Part shown: positions 63,966-64,000 of the stretch, one piece after another | Layout of the letters: each line of letters starts with the position of its first letter | Position numbering within the stretch: position 1 is the first letter of the stretch | Assembly: GCF_023516435.1 (NCBI RefSeq) | Contig: NZ_CP097332.1 | Location: 124,001 to 188,000, forward strand | DNA from: Jatrophihabitans telluris | GTDB taxonomy: Bacteria; Actinomycetota; Actinomycetes; Mycobacteriales; Jatrophihabitantaceae | DNA length: 64,000 nucleotides | Reading direction: 5' to 3' | The notes under the pieces: generated by a model | What the model saw: the letters and a program-made list of their open reading frames with translations, nothing else | The model's database searches: none | Told to the model about the DNA's origin: nothing | Made by a program: the position numbers and the translations under genes

Positions 63966-64000
63966 GTCGTTTCACCTGTCGTTTCCAGCGAGCTGTTCAG

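Overview
The window is chromosomal DNA from a GC-rich actinobacterium and contains the replication-origin region. The gene order closely follows the conserved actinobacterial origin neighbourhood known from Mycobacterium tuberculosis. One arm runs CCA-adding enzyme, Nudix hydrolase, DUF6049 protein, MurJ, TrxB, TrxA, CwlM-type amidase, ParB, ParA, RsmG, Jag, YidC, YidD, RnpA, RpmH, oriC, DnaA, DnaN, Gnd, RecF, DciA, GyrB, GyrA, DUF3566 protein, tRNA-Ile, DLW-39 peptide, tRNA-Ala. Another block runs DnaB, L9, S18, SSB, S6, a GT87-like membrane glycosyltransferase, a PonA-type PBP, PadR, inositol-phosphate synthase. The organism is not Mycobacterium: sigM is missing between murJ and trxB, MurJ has no long C-terminal extension, and an S10 peptidase, proS and nfo are inserted. 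A non-mycobacterial order such as Frankiales, Nakamurellales or Jatrophihabitantales is a reasonable guess, but the sequence alone does not fix it.

Layout. 1-3.4 kb: mycothiol-type isomerase, dcd, SSAT-like acetyltransferase, YjbR protein, tRNA-Gly(CCC). 3.4-5 kb: PadR regulator coupled to a polytopic membrane protein. 5-8.6 kb: dnaB and the rpsF-ssb-rpsR-rplI operon. 8.8-12.8 kb: an unknown exported anchored protein, nfo, proS. 12.9-18.5 kb: S10 peptidase, GT-C enzyme and bifunctional PBP, all on the minus strand. 18.7-22.4 kb: PadR, ino1 and an orphan chemoreceptor. 22.5-26.7 kb: Usp, two MFS transporters, YqgE. 26.7-36.1 kb: pcnA, the nudix-DUF6049-murJ operon, trxB, trxA, cwlM. 36.1-39.9 kb: dehydrogenase, GNAT, aminotransferase, nitroreductase. 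40-45.6 kb: parB-parA-rsmG-jag-yidC-yidD-rnpA-rpmH. 45.6-58.5 kb: dnaA, oriC, dnaN, gnd, recF, dciA, gyrB, gyrA, DUF3566. 58.5-64 kb: PPK2, two tRNAs, DLW-39, YdeI-like protein, GCS2 ligase, thioesterase, MurT-like ligase and MarR regulator.

The genes form one physiological picture: replication initiation and elongation (DnaA, DnaN, DnaB, SSB, RecF, DciA, gyrase), origin segregation (ParAB with three parS sites near parA and a fourth 21 kb away inside the MurT-like gene), membrane-protein insertion and tRNA/ribosome maturation (RnpA, RpmH, YidC, RsmG, CCA-adding enzyme), and envelope growth (PBP, MurJ, CwlM-type amidase, GT-C enzyme, MurT-like ligase).

The most unusual signals are non-coding. 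A 32-bp-period repeat family sits at two separate convergent gene ends and directly abuts stop codons. Two near-identical hairpins with the same seven-base loop flank the SSAT-like gene. A second DnaA-box cluster lies between recF and dciA, in a stretch whose third-position GC is too low to be ordinary coding sequence. parS motifs are reused in frame inside parA as repeated VSRETS peptides. Many other intergenic gaps carry short tandem repeats of 10-18 bp.
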